DNA of 64,000 nt from Nocardiopsis sp. TSRI0078 (lineage in GTDB: Bacteria > Actinomycetota > Actinomycetes > Streptosporangiales > Streptosporangiaceae), in the NCBI RefSeq assembly GCF_001905145.1, contig NZ_LWLB01000004.1:124001-188000 (forward strand), written 5' to 3'. Of this stretch, positions 25,244 through 33,767 are shown in pieces. The notes under the pieces are model-generated. The model was not told where the DNA came from. It did not search any database and saw only the letters and a list, made by a program, of their open reading frames with translations. The number at the start of each line of letters is the position of its first letter. Positions within the stretch are counted from its first letter, which is position 1. Position numbers and translations under genes: made by a program.

Positions 25244-26134
25244 GTGCTCGACCACCTCGCCCAGGACTGGATGACCCCCGCCATCGCCCTCACGGTCTCG
25301 GCGATCGGCTCCTTCCTCGGGCTCTCCTTCGCCGCCCGCGCGCGCAGTGCGGCGGGCCCCGTGCGATGGCAGTGGCTGGCCCTGGCCTCCCTCTCGATCG
25401 GCGGCATGGCCGTGTGGTCGATGCACTTCATCGCCATGATGGGCTTCTCCCCGCCCGGGGTCTCCGTCCGCTACGACGCCGTGCTCACCGTGGTCAGCGG
25501 TGTCATCGCCATCGTGGTCGTCGCCGTCGCACTCACCATGACGGCCCTCAGGAGGACGGCCCCCTGGCTCCTGCTCGGCGGGCTCGTCGCCGGGGTGGGG
25601 ATCGTCGCCATGCACTACACCGGCATGTACTCGATGAACGTCCACGGGGAGGTCCACCACGACCCCCTGTACGTCGCCCTGGCCGGCGCCATCGCGCTGG
25701 TGGCCGCCACCTTCTCCCTGTGGTTCGCCTCCCGGGTGCGCGGGCACGCGGCCACGGGCGCCGCCGCGGTCGCGATGGCCGTCGCGGTGACCGCCATGCA
25801 CTACACCGGCATGGCGGGCGTCCACATCACCCAGCCGCAGTTCTCCCGCTTCGGGGCCCCGGACGGAGCCACCGCGGCCGGCCTGCTGCTGCCCCTGATC
25901 GTGGGCCTGTTCGTCTTCCTGCTGATCTGCAGCCTCTTCCTCCTCCTGGGTGTGGAGGACGAACGCCCCTCCTACGCCCCGCGCCCGGTCCACGCCGACC
26001 CGTCCCGGCCCGGGGGCGGATCCGACACGCCTCCCGAGGGGTACACACCCCGGCACTCCACCGGTCCCCAGTCCGTGCCGGACGGCCGGTCCGTGCCGGG
26101 CGGCGCCGACGACGTGTGGACCAGGCGGCGCTGA
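25244..26134 (+). CDS. MHYT-domain integral membrane sensor
   Basis: The 296-residue protein contains the MHYT repeat three times: MHFIAMMGF (about 58), MHYTGMYS (about 124) and MHYTGMAG (about 185), within seven or so membrane helices. The conserved Met, His and Tyr are thought to bind copper or to sense O2, CO or NO. In many bacteria MHYT is fused to GGDEF/EAL domains; here only an 80-residue disordered Pro-rich tail follows. It probably signals through a partner, or senses redox at the membrane. Confidence 0.9.
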   Translation: MLDHLAQDWMTPAIALTVSAIGSFLGLSFAARARSAAGPVRWQWLALASLSIGGMAVWSMHFIAMMGFSPPGVSVRYDAVLTVVSGVIAIVVVAVALTMTALRRTAPWLLLGGLVAGVGIVAMHYTGMYSMNVHGEVHHDPLYVALAGAIALVAATFSLWFASRVRGHAATGAAAVAMAVAVTAMHYTGMAGVHITQPQFSRFGAPDGATAAGLLLPLIVGLFVFLLICSLFLLLGVEDERPSYAPRPVHADPSRPGGGSDTPPEGYTPRHSTGPQSVPDGRSVPGGADDVWTRRR

Positions 26135-26247
26135 ACCGGCCCCGCGGCCGGGAAAACCGGTGGCGCGGCGCGAGGCCCCGGTCCTAGACTCGCCGGGCCG
26201 GAGCGCCGCACCGCGGCGGCCCGCGACGACGGAGAGGAAGCAGAGCC

Positions 26248-26304
26248 ATGGCCGTCACCACGAGTGGTTCCACACCGACCTTCCCGATCGTTCGCGAGCC
26301 CTGA
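26248..26304 (+). CDS. Candidate 18-codon leader peptide upstream of rsgA
   Basis: ATG 26248 with the purine-rich GGAGAGGAAG upstream opens an 18-codon frame, MAVTTSGSTPTFPIVREP, that stops 43 nt before the rsgA start. The good ribosome site suggests it is translated. It could be a leader peptide regulating rsgA or a stand-alone micropeptide. Conservation would be needed to confirm it. Confidence 0.35.
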   Translation: MAVTTSGSTPTFPIVREP

Positions 26305-26347
26305 GCCGGAAGACCCTCCGGGCGGCTCGCCCCGTAGAGAGTCCGCC

Positions 26348-27460
26348 GTGAGCACGTACAGCAGCACAGACACCCCCACCGTCCATCCGCTGACCCCGCT
26401 GGGGTGGAACCGTCGTGTCGAGCAGGCCTTCGACGCCGCCGCCTCCGGCAGCGCCCATCCCCTGACCCCCGCGCGCGTGGCCTCCGTCCGCCGCGGCGCG
26501 GCGGTGGTCCGCCTCCCCCGGGAGACGACCGCCGACTACTCCCCCGCCGTCACCAGGGCGGCGCAGGCCGACCCGTCCGCCGCCCCGTGCGCCGGCGACT
26601 GGGTCGCGGTGCGCCGGTCCGGCGACGCCTGGCTCGTCGAGGCCGTCCTCGAACGCGCCGGGAGCCTCGTCCGCCAGGGCGTGGCCAAGGACTCGCACGA
26701 CCAGGTGCTGGCCGCCAACATCGACGCGGTCCTCATCTGCGAGGCCGCCGACCAGGGACCCAACGTGGGCCGGCTGGAGCGCTTCCTGAGCCTGGCCTGG
26801 GCGAGCGGCGCGACCCCGGTCGTGGCGGTCACGAAGGCCGAGCTGGCCGGGGAGCGCCTCCCCGAGGTGCTCGAACTCGTCGAGTCGGTGACCACCGGCG
26901 CCGACGTGTACACCGTCAGCGCGCACACCGGCCTCGGGCTGGAGGAGCTCTCCGCCCGGTTCCTGCCCGGCACCACCTGGGTGCTGCTGGGCACCTCCGG
27001 CGCGGGCAAGTCCAGCCTGGTCAACGCGGTGGCCGGGCGCACGCTGATGGACACCGGCGAGATCCGCCAGGACCGGCGGGGACGGCACACCACCACCCAC
27101 CGCCAGCTTCTCCAGCTGCCCGGCGGAGCGCTGGTCCTGGACATCCCCGGTGTGCGGCGCATCGACGTGCCCGGCGCCGAGACCGGTGTGGACCAGGCCT
27201 TCGCCGACGTCACCGAACTCGCGGAGCGGTGCCGCTTCCGCGACTGCGCGCACGGCGCGGAGCCCGGCTGCGCGGTCAACGCCGCCGTGGACGAGGGCGA
27301 GCTGGACGTGCGGCGCCTGGAGCGCTGGAACCGGCTCCGGCGCGAGGCCGAGTGGAACCGGTCCCGAGGAGACGCGCGCCTGCGCGCCGAGCGCAGGAGG
27401 CAGTGGAAGGCCGCCGAGCGGCAGGCCCGGGAGAACGCCTGGCGCAAGCGCGGCCGTTAG
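26348..27460 (+). CDS. rsgA: Ribosome small subunit-dependent GTPase A
   Basis: RsgA is a circularly permuted GTPase that helps mature the 30S subunit. In the 370-residue protein the motifs occur in the permuted order: G4 (VTKAEL), then G1 (GTSGAGKSSLVN), G3 (DIPGVR). A C-terminal zinc site follows (CRFRDCAHGAEPGC). The N-terminal OB-fold segment is present. GTG 26348 fits family N termini. A large palindrome follows 41 nt after the stop and may end transcription. Confidence 0.95.
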   Translation: MSTYSSTDTPTVHPLTPLGWNRRVEQAFDAAASGSAHPLTPARVASVRRGAAVVRLPRETTADYSPAVTRAAQADPSAAPCAGDWVAVRRSGDAWLVEAVLERAGSLVRQGVAKDSHDQVLAANIDAVLICEAADQGPNVGRLERFLSLAWASGATPVVAVTKAELAGERLPEVLELVESVTTGADVYTVSAHTGLGLEELSARFLPGTTWVLLGTSGAGKSSLVNAVAGRTLMDTGEIRQDRRGRHTTTHRQLLQLPGGALVLDIPGVRRIDVPGAETGVDQAFADVTELAERCRFRDCAHGAEPGCAVNAAVDEGELDVRRLERWNRLRREAEWNRSRGDARLRAERRRQWKAAERQARENAWRKRGR

Positions 27461-27501
27461 CGGAGTGACCGCAAAGGTTCACCGGGCCGGCCCTGACCGG
27501 C

Positions 27502-27561
27502 GTTGATCCTGTACCTATAGCGAGTTTGGGCGCCCAGACTCGCTATAGGTACAAGATCAAC
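27502..27561. repeat. 60-bp near-perfect palindrome
   Basis: Arms 27502-27525 and 27538-27561 (24 nt) differ at one position. The 12-nt centre contains TGGGCGCCCA, itself palindromic. There is no U tract. It stands between rsgA and the decayed transposase, so it may be two abutted transposon ends, a small non-autonomous element, or a bidirectional terminator. Confidence 0.7.
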
Positions 27562-27660
27562 GAGCGTGGAGCCTCTTGCCTCACACCCGCCACGTTTACG
27601 GACAGCTCGTCAGCGCAAGCGCGGCCCCGTGCTCCGGAGCGGGTGCGGGGTCCGCGGCAT

Positions 27661-27713
27661 GTCCGTGATGACCCCGCCGGCTCGTCCTCATCCATGCCCT
27701 TGGCCTCGGCCGG
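27661..27713 (-). repeat. Segment resembling the 3' end of tatD
   Basis: About 53 nt match 33801-33854 near the 3' end of tatD at roughly 46 positions with a 1-nt gap. On the minus strand it encodes KGMDEDEPAG, compared with KGMDEDELAG in TatD. Both lie in the same orientation, on opposite sides of the RHS toxin island. Confidence 0.45.
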
Positions 27714-27805
27714 TAGCGCGGCGAACTCGTGCGCGGCCACGCCGGTGAGCACCGCACGGTGCGGCCAGGCCGACACCCGGTCCTCGACCTGGGGACGGTC
27801 CTCGA

Positions 27806-28321
27806 AACGGGGCACTGGTGGTGCGGGAGGCTGCCGGGATCAAGTCCAGCGTGCACTCTCAACCCGGTGCGGGTGGTCGTCTCGGCGATCGTGTTGACAA
27901 CGACCTCGTGACTGGTCAGGGTCCTGCCGCGCCAATTGGTGCTGACAGCCGAGAACAGCCGGTGCCCGACCTTGTCCCCCTTGGAGACATCGGAGGGGAA
28001 GTGGCACACCGTTGCCCGTTTCGTGGGCGAAGGCGGCCAGGTGCTTCTTCCAGCCCGGGCCCGGTAGCCGCTCCCCACCCAGCCGGTGTCGGCTCCGATG
28101 CGGTAGGTCCCGTAGGGGACGGCCCTGGCCGCACCCTTCTCCGGAAAGTCGTGGGCCCGCACCTGGGCCAGGCGGCACAAACGGTGCCGTTCACGGCCCG
28201 GGATGACGTAGTCGCCGAGGACTTCCTTCTTCTTGGCTTCGACGCTGAGCACAGGCTGGTCGGTGTTCAGGTACTCGGTGGCCTGGTCGTCGATGTAGTG
28301 GTACCCGGCCTCGCGACCCAC
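27806..28321 (-). pseudogene. Decayed ISAzo13-type transposase
   Basis: Minus-strand sequence keeps pieces of an ISAzo13-family (Rhodopirellula-type DDE) transposase: PVLSVEAKKKEVLGDY, an HDFPEKGAARAVPYGTY stretch, TVCHFPSDVSKGDKVGHRLF, NWRGRTLTSHEVVVNTI and HAGLDPGS. The central part with the second catalytic Asp (LLITADGGGSN in relatives) is missing, and the 5' end is out of frame beyond 28321. It is an inactive remnant of an insertion sequence within the gene-poor stretch 27562-28442, and a sign that this island was built by transposition. Confidence 0.75.
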
Positions 28322-28442
28322 ATGTCAGGCACCCTCGGTAGCGCGTGGAGTCCCCCTCAGGCGGACTTCGGCTTCGAGCAGGGCCGCGGCAAGGTTGTAT
28401 GCCATCTTGGTAGACCAGCACAGTTCCGCTCCCCGAGAAAGA

Positions 28443-28961
28443 TCAGCGCCACCCACCACACTCGGCAAGCACCCGAGCAAAAACCTCTCTCCTTGGAATA
28501 TTCCGCTCTATCTCCCCAAGCCGCTCCCTGAAGGAATTTTCGAGATCCACTCCCGGCCCGAGAAGCGCATTGTCTTTTTCCTGCCAGATGCGCTCCACCC
28601 CCTCCAAAGTGGTCTTTATGCCCCTGAACTCGGTGCGAGAAAACCCCCCACCAAGGTCGATGATGTCATCACACGTACGCCAGAAATCTGAATGCGCATG
28701 GGACATCCACTTTGCTCGAAATCGGGGCTCCTCCACCTCTGCCCCCGCAACATGCATGACAAAACTAGCACCGTACGCAAGCACCCCCTCCCGAGTGCAG
28801 GCATCCTCTACAACCCCTTGAAGCCGCTTCCACTCCCTTATCTCAGAATACTTCTCATCGAATGTATCAAAAATTCCCACACGAGAGGAATTGACCATTT
28901 CATTCACTGCGCCAATAAACGGCGCGTCCGCCACTTCCAAAAAGGGCTTCAATCGCATCAT
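28443..28961 (-). CDS. Probable immunity protein for the RHS deaminase toxin
   Basis: I do not recognise the family. The 172-residue soluble protein (start ATG 28961 with GGAG upstream; GTG 28994 or 28997 is an alternative) is mostly helical and acidic. It lies 79 nt after the toxin gene on the same strand, exactly where polymorphic toxins keep their immunity gene. GC content is well below the genome norm, as in the 3' end of the toxin gene. The role is inferred from position; it would bind the toxin tip in the cytoplasm. Confidence 0.65.
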   Translation of the reverse strand: MMRLKPFLEVADAPFIGAVNEMVNSSRVGIFDTFDEKYSEIREWKRLQGVVEDACTREGVLAYGASFVMHVAGAEVEEPRFRAKWMSHAHSDFWRTCDDIIDLGGGFSRTEFRGIKTTLEGVERIWQEKDNALLGPGVDLENSFRERLGEIERNIPRREVFARVLAECGGWR

Positions 28962-29040
28962 GGCCAACACTCCGAGAAAAGTCGTAGCGTCCACCACACC
29001 TCCAGGAAACGGGACTCCAGCAAAGCACCGAAAATATATT

Positions 29041-32000
29041 CTATCTTCTGAAGACCACCCGCCACGGCGTGTTCCCACTCGGAGAAACACCCCTGCCCAT
29101 ACCGATGTTGCTTGGCGACATCCCTCTACCGACAGCCCCGTTGAAGCAGGCGGAACACATCCGCGTCGACGAGGCCATGGCCTCAAGCACCTGCCCGGGT
29201 CGCAGGCTGTTCATGATGGTCTGTTCTGCGTGACCAACACCTGGCTTAAAAATTTCACCTGTACCGCTCAACGGAGAATTCCCTCCCCTCCAGGCATCAG
29301 GAATCCCCCTGAGGTTTGTCGCTACCCAGGTCTGTGTCTTTCCCCCTGAGCTCACACGGGCAACCGCGACCGTGGCGCTATCCTCCCCCAATGTTCCATA
29401 CAGGTCGCGTGCCCTATCGAGGAGCTCGCCACCGCAGTTGTGGTTGAGGAGCTGGTTCTCCCCCGCCGCCACATGGTACGTGTGCAGGTCGGTGACGGTG
29501 AGGTTGCGAACCGTCGCGATCTGGGTGTCGACCTCGACGGCCGAGACCTGCACCCACGTACCGGACGAGGTCTGCAACCACATTCCCGGTGCGAGGTCGA
29601 CCGCGTCGACCCAGGCGTCCAGCTCCGGAACCCAGAACGGGTGACCATCAGTCGCCACGATCACGTCCCCGACTGCCACCGGGCCCGGGATCTCCGACGC
29701 GCTCTCCGAACCCGCCGACTCACCCTCCTCGGGGGCCTCCCGCTCGGTGGTCGGATCCACCGTGATCTGAACCAGCGTCTTGGCGCCCTCGCCGACGATG
29801 GTCGCCGCCACCGTCCGCGCGCCCTGCTCACCGGTCTCCGGATCGGTCGCCACGACCTCGTCGCCGACCTCGACGTCCTCGATCGCCTTGGTCGAACCGT
29901 CGGCCATCAGCACACCCGTACCGGGCACGAAGCTGTTCTTGCACCCGCCCCGCGCAGCGGACGTGGGCGCCGAGGACACGGGTGCGGGCCTGGGCGTGGT
30001 CGAGGTCGGCGTCGGCCGCGGCGGCTTCGGAGGAGGCGGCGGCTGCGGCGTCCGCGGCTTGGCTCCCCAGCGCGCCCACGAGGACGCACCCGAACGCGAA
30101 CCGGCGCTGCTCGCCCAGGAGGAGAACCGGCTGCCGATCGCACCCGCGATACGTCCGCCGATCGCACCGCCCGCGGCGCCCAGCGCACCGCCGATCACGG
30201 TCGCGGTGGCCGCACCGCCCCACGACCAGTTGTTGCGCGGGGTGTCCATCCCGTACTGGACCAGACCGCTGACCGCGCCGCCCAGGGCGGCGCAGCCGAT
30301 CGCGCCCGCGCCACCGGTCAGCGCGGTGCAGCCCACGCCGACCGCGATGCCCACGCCGACCGAGACGATGGTGCTCTTGTTCTTCTTGACCCACTTCTTG
30401 GTGGATTTGTAGCCGGACTTGACGGCCTTGCCGACCTTGCTGGCCCCCGACTTGACCTTGTCCCAGGCGTTGCTGAGCCACAGGCCGGTCGGGTCGGAGA
30501 AGGTCAGCGGGCTGTTGTTGGCGTAGGCGTAGCCGTTCATCTGCAGCGGGTCCGACGGGTCCACGACCGGGTCCGCCGAGATGAACCGCCCCAGGGCCGC
30601 GTCGTACTCGCGCGCGCCGACCAGGGTCAGGCCGGTGGAGGCGTCCACGGTCTTGCCGAGGAAGCCCTTGTCGTCCGGCCAGGCTCCGCCGGAGGAGCCG
30701 CGCCCCTCGCCGAAGGGCGTCAGGTAGCGGCGCACCGACTGCTCGGAGTCGGCGTCCATGGCCACCTGACCGGTGCCCTGGTGGTCGGATGCCAGCAGGT
30801 CGAGCCGGTCGGGGGTGCGCACGGCCACCGTCTGCCCGCCGTGCTCGTAGTAGCGGGTGGCCTCCACCTCGCCGGTGAACCTGTCCGCGCGCAGCTCCAT
30901 GCCCGGCAGGTAGAGGGTGTCGGCCTCCGGCGTCGAGTACATCAGGCGGTCGCCGTCGGCGGTGTAGGTGAAGGAGGTATCACCCGCGTCGGTGGAGACG
31001 GTGTCGAGCCTGCCCTCGGGCGTCCAGCTCAGCTCCTGGCGCTCACCCGCCAGTTCGCGCACCACCGTGTTGCCCGCCGCGTCGTAGTCGAAGACGGACA
31101 GGGTGTCGCCCTGCGGCGTCTGCTCGACCACCTCGCGGACGGTGTTGGGCTGGTCCTGCCCCTGGTCGGGGTAGGTGTAGTCGCGCACGGCGTCGTTGCC
31201 GGCCCCGGTGACGCCGTGCAGGGTCTCGCTGACCCGGTTGCCCGCGTCGTCGTACTCGTAGGAGTGCCAGTAGGCGGCGGGGCCGCCCACCGAGGACGCG
31301 GTGGGTGCGGCGTCACAGCCCCCGGGGTCCTCGTGCGGCAGGGTCCAGGCCTCGGTGAGCTGCAGCAGCGGGTCGTAGGTGAAGCACTGCGTCTCGGTGG
31401 CTCCGCCCTCGGGGGAGTCGGTGACGGACAGGACGTTGCCCGCGTCGTCGTAGGTGTAGCCGGTGTCCAGGAGCGGCGCGGCGCCGCCCTGGCGGTCCAC
31501 CCGGGTACCGAGCAGGCGCTGGGTGCCCTTCTCGAACTCGTTGGTGATCCACGCCTTGGGGCCGGACCCCGCGGCGAGCTCCATCTGGAGCACCTGGCCG
31601 AGCTGGTTGTACTCGGTGCGGGTGACGTAGGAGTCGTCACCGGAGAGCGATACGGGACGGCCGATCTCGTCGTACTCGATCACGGTCGACTCGGCGGACA
31701 GTCCGCCGGCGGCGGGCAGGCCCATGCCCTGGACGGTGCCGTCGACGTTGTAGCTGATCGAGAACTCGTAGTTGCCCGCCAGCGCCCCCTGGGAGTCGGG
31801 GACCCCGTAGAGGATGTTGGTGGGCCGGTCGAGCCGGTCCTGGCCCACGATCCCGATCCGGAAGTCACCCTCGGGGGTATGCCGGGTCTGGATGAACAGC
31901 TGGCCCTTGAGGCGGGTGTCGTACTGGTAGCTGGTGAGCTTGGTGCCCTCCCCGGGCGCGCCCTCCCACGTCTGCACCCGTCGACCGAGGCCGTCGTAGA

Positions 32001-33459
32001 CGTAGGAGACCGTGGTGCCGTTGGCGTCGGTGGTGGAGACCAGCTGGTCGAGGTCGTCGTAGACGCTGGTGGTGGTCCCGGTGTCGGGGTCGTGCACGGC
32101 CACCTGGCGCCCCCGGGGGTCGTACATGCCGAAGTGGCCGCCGGCGACCGGATCGCCGAGGGCGTCGTGTCCGGAGCGGTCCAGGTCGATCCGCTCGTCC
32201 ACGGTCCCGGTGAGCGGGTGGAAGACCTGCGCCAGACCCGCGGCCCGCTCTTCGCCGACCGTGTGGCCGGGCGTGCCCGCGACGAGCTTGACCGAGGTGT
32301 CGGTGGCGTTCCGTCCGGGAGCGGTGTCGACCAGGCGCACGTGCTGGCCGAGGAAGCCGGAGCTCTGGGCCAAATCCATGCCACCGGTGTTGCGGACCAC
32401 CGCGAGGACCTGGCTCCGGGTACCGTCCGCCTCGGATCTGAAGACGTGGACACCGCCGGTGTCGGTCTCTCCGTCGCCCAGGTCCTCCCCGGGGGATCCG
32501 ACGGCGATCATGGTCTCCTGGACACCACCCGCGGTGCGGTAGTCGATGGCGTCGACGGCGGTGCTGGTACGGTCCCCGGCCTCGGATGCCCCGCTCACCC
32601 CGCCGGGCAGCTCCGAGTCCTGGTAGAGGTCGCCCACGTAGTCCGGACGGTCACCGGCCTGCTCGTGGTTGAACAGGTGGACGGTCCCGGCGAACTCCTC
32701 GGAGCCGATGGCCTCCCCCGGGGCACCGACCGCGATGAGGGTGTCGCCGGCCGCGACGTCGAAGCCGTAGCGGTCGTTGACCTCGACCGTGCCGCGCACA
32801 CCGTCGGTGTCCTGGTGGAAGGAGGCGGTGTGGTCGCCCCGGACGTACTGGACGTAGCCGGCGTCCTCGGAGTCCCCGACGGACTCCCCGGGGATCCCGA
32901 TGACGGCGTAGAAGGTCCCGTCGGCGGCGTTGCCCGCCGCGACGGCGTGGCCGAACCAGTCCCCGGCCTCCGGGCCTCCTCCGAACCCGGCGGTGTCCTG
33001 GTCCCAGAGCTTGGCCGCAGCGCCCTGGCCCAGGCCGTCGGGGGATCCGTGGACCACCATGACCGCACCGGCCTCGTCCCTGTCGTCGACCTCCTCGTAG
33101 GGCAGGCCCACGATCAGGTCGGCGCAGCCGTCACCGTCGTGGTCGAAGGTGTCCATGACCTCGCCGAAGCGGTCACCTTGTCCCGGCTCACCGGGGACGG
33201 CGCCGGTTCCCCTCTCCAGGAGGGCCGGCTCCCGCTCGCCGCCGTAGGCCACGGTGATCCGTCCGGCGCGCTCGTTGCCGTCGACGGGGGCGTCGGGGTC
33301 GCCGATCACCAGGTCGGGGATCCCGTCGCCGTCGAAGTCGGACGCGGTACCGCCCGCACAGGTGTCGGCCGCGGCCGGGGAGGCGCCGAGGGAGGCCAGG
33401 AGCACGGCCGCGGCGGCCGGTACGGCGCACACGCGTACCGCGGTGGTGGGGGATGTCAT
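29041..33459 (-). CDS. Secreted FG-GAP/RHS polymorphic toxin with HINT and deaminase domains
   Basis: The 1,472-residue protein has a Sec signal peptide (1-31), FG-GAP repeats (about 40-445; DFDGDGIPDLVIG, DHDGDGCADLIVG), YD/RHS repeats (about 446-960), the RHS core motif ending SDPTGLW (about 990), hydrophobic glycine-rich segments (about 1023-1106), a Pro-rich linker, a HINT self-cleaving domain (about 1171-1341: first Cys in GCKNSFVPGTG, then GHPFWV and HTYHVA, ending NHNC), and a 130-residue toxin tip. The tip carries the zinc-deaminase signature GHAEQT plus MCSAC, so it should deaminate nucleic acid bases or nucleotides. The tip's subfamily is uncertain. The 3' end has lower GC than the body, which fits exchange of toxin tips. 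A probable immunity gene follows. Confidence 0.88.
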   Translation of the reverse strand: MTSPTTAVRVCAVPAAAAVLLASLGASPAAADTCAGGTASDFDGDGIPDLVIGDPDAPVDGNERAGRITVAYGGEREPALLERGTGAVPGEPGQGDRFGEVMDTFDHDGDGCADLIVGLPYEEVDDRDEAGAVMVVHGSPDGLGQGAAAKLWDQDTAGFGGGPEAGDWFGHAVAAGNAADGTFYAVIGIPGESVGDSEDAGYVQYVRGDHTASFHQDTDGVRGTVEVNDRYGFDVAAGDTLIAVGAPGEAIGSEEFAGTVHLFNHEQAGDRPDYVGDLYQDSELPGGVSGASEAGDRTSTAVDAIDYRTAGGVQETMIAVGSPGEDLGDGETDTGGVHVFRSEADGTRSQVLAVVRNTGGMDLAQSSGFLGQHVRLVDTAPGRNATDTSVKLVAGTPGHTVGEERAAGLAQVFHPLTGTVDERIDLDRSGHDALGDPVAGGHFGMYDPRGRQVAVHDPDTGTTTSVYDDLDQLVSTTDANGTTVSYVYDGLGRRVQTWEGAPGEGTKLTSYQYDTRLKGQLFIQTRHTPEGDFRIGIVGQDRLDRPTNILYGVPDSQGALAGNYEFSISYNVDGTVQGMGLPAAGGLSAESTVIEYDEIGRPVSLSGDDSYVTRTEYNQLGQVLQMELAAGSGPKAWITNEFEKGTQRLLGTRVDRQGGAAPLLDTGYTYDDAGNVLSVTDSPEGGATETQCFTYDPLLQLTEAWTLPHEDPGGCDAAPTASSVGGPAAYWHSYEYDDAGNRVSETLHGVTGAGNDAVRDYTYPDQGQDQPNTVREVVEQTPQGDTLSVFDYDAAGNTVVRELAGERQELSWTPEGRLDTVSTDAGDTSFTYTADGDRLMYSTPEADTLYLPGMELRADRFTGEVEATRYYEHGGQTVAVRTPDRLDLLASDHQGTGQVAMDADSEQSVRRYLTPFGEGRGSSGGAWPDDKGFLGKTVDASTGLTLVGAREYDAALGRFISADPVVDPSDPLQMNGYAYANNSPLTFSDPTGLWLSNAWDKVKSGASKVGKAVKSGYKSTKKWVKKNKSTIVSVGVGIAVGVGCTALTGGAGAIGCAALGGAVSGLVQYGMDTPRNNWSWGGAATATVIGGALGAAGGAIGGRIAGAIGSRFSSWASSAGSRSGASSWARWGAKPRTPQPPPPPKPPRPTPTSTTPRPAPVSSAPTSAARGGCKNSFVPGTGVLMADGSTKAIEDVEVGDEVVATDPETGEQGARTVAATIVGEGAKTLVQITVDPTTEREAPEEGESAGSESASEIPGPVAVGDVIVATDGHPFWVPELDAWVDAVDLAPGMWLQTSSGTWVQVSAVEVDTQIATVRNLTVTDLHTYHVAAGENQLLNHNCGGELLDRARDLYGTLGEDSATVAVARVSSGGKTQTWVATNLRGIPDAWRGGNSPLSGTGEIFKPGVGHAEQTIMNSLRPGQVLEAMASSTRMCSACFNGAVGRGMSPSNIGMGRGVSPSGNTPWRVVFRR

Positions 33460-33767
33460 CTACGGGTTCCTAGCGGGGCAGGGCACGGACAGGCCGGAGC
33501 GCTAAGGAACGAATAAAACGGGACTATAACGACAAAAGGTATTCAATGCCGCGATTATTTATACATCAGACAAAAGCGCTCGCACGCGGCCACATGTCCC
33601 CCCTGGTAGCGAAAACGGGGCACTCCTCCGCATTCCACTCCGGAGCCGAACCAGGTCGTATATGAAAGCGTTATACACCGAAGGCGAACCACCCGGCACG
33701 GCGGGCGGGTACGGGACGCGGCCCGCCCTTCGCCCCCGCCGTCGTCCCGCCGGGGCGGCGGGTCCCC
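33460..33767 (-). promoter_or_regulatory. AT-rich promoter region of the RHS toxin gene
   Basis: This 308-nt gene-free stretch is the AT-richest piece of the neighbourhood (33500-33680). A minus-strand TATAGT (around 33520) is the best -10 candidate. Part nearest tatD (33690-33767) is GC-rich and probably ends tatD transcripts. No operator palindrome was found. Confidence 0.4.

Noticed and set aside
27502-27561. CRISPR or tandem repeat array
   Set aside because: It is a single inverted repeat; no spacers or direct repeat units are present anywhere in the window.
29440-33516. 1,358-codon plus-strand frame opposite the RHS toxin
   Set aside because: GC-rich antisense shadow with no domain pattern, while the minus strand shows signal peptide, FG-GAP, RHS, HINT and deaminase motifs in order.
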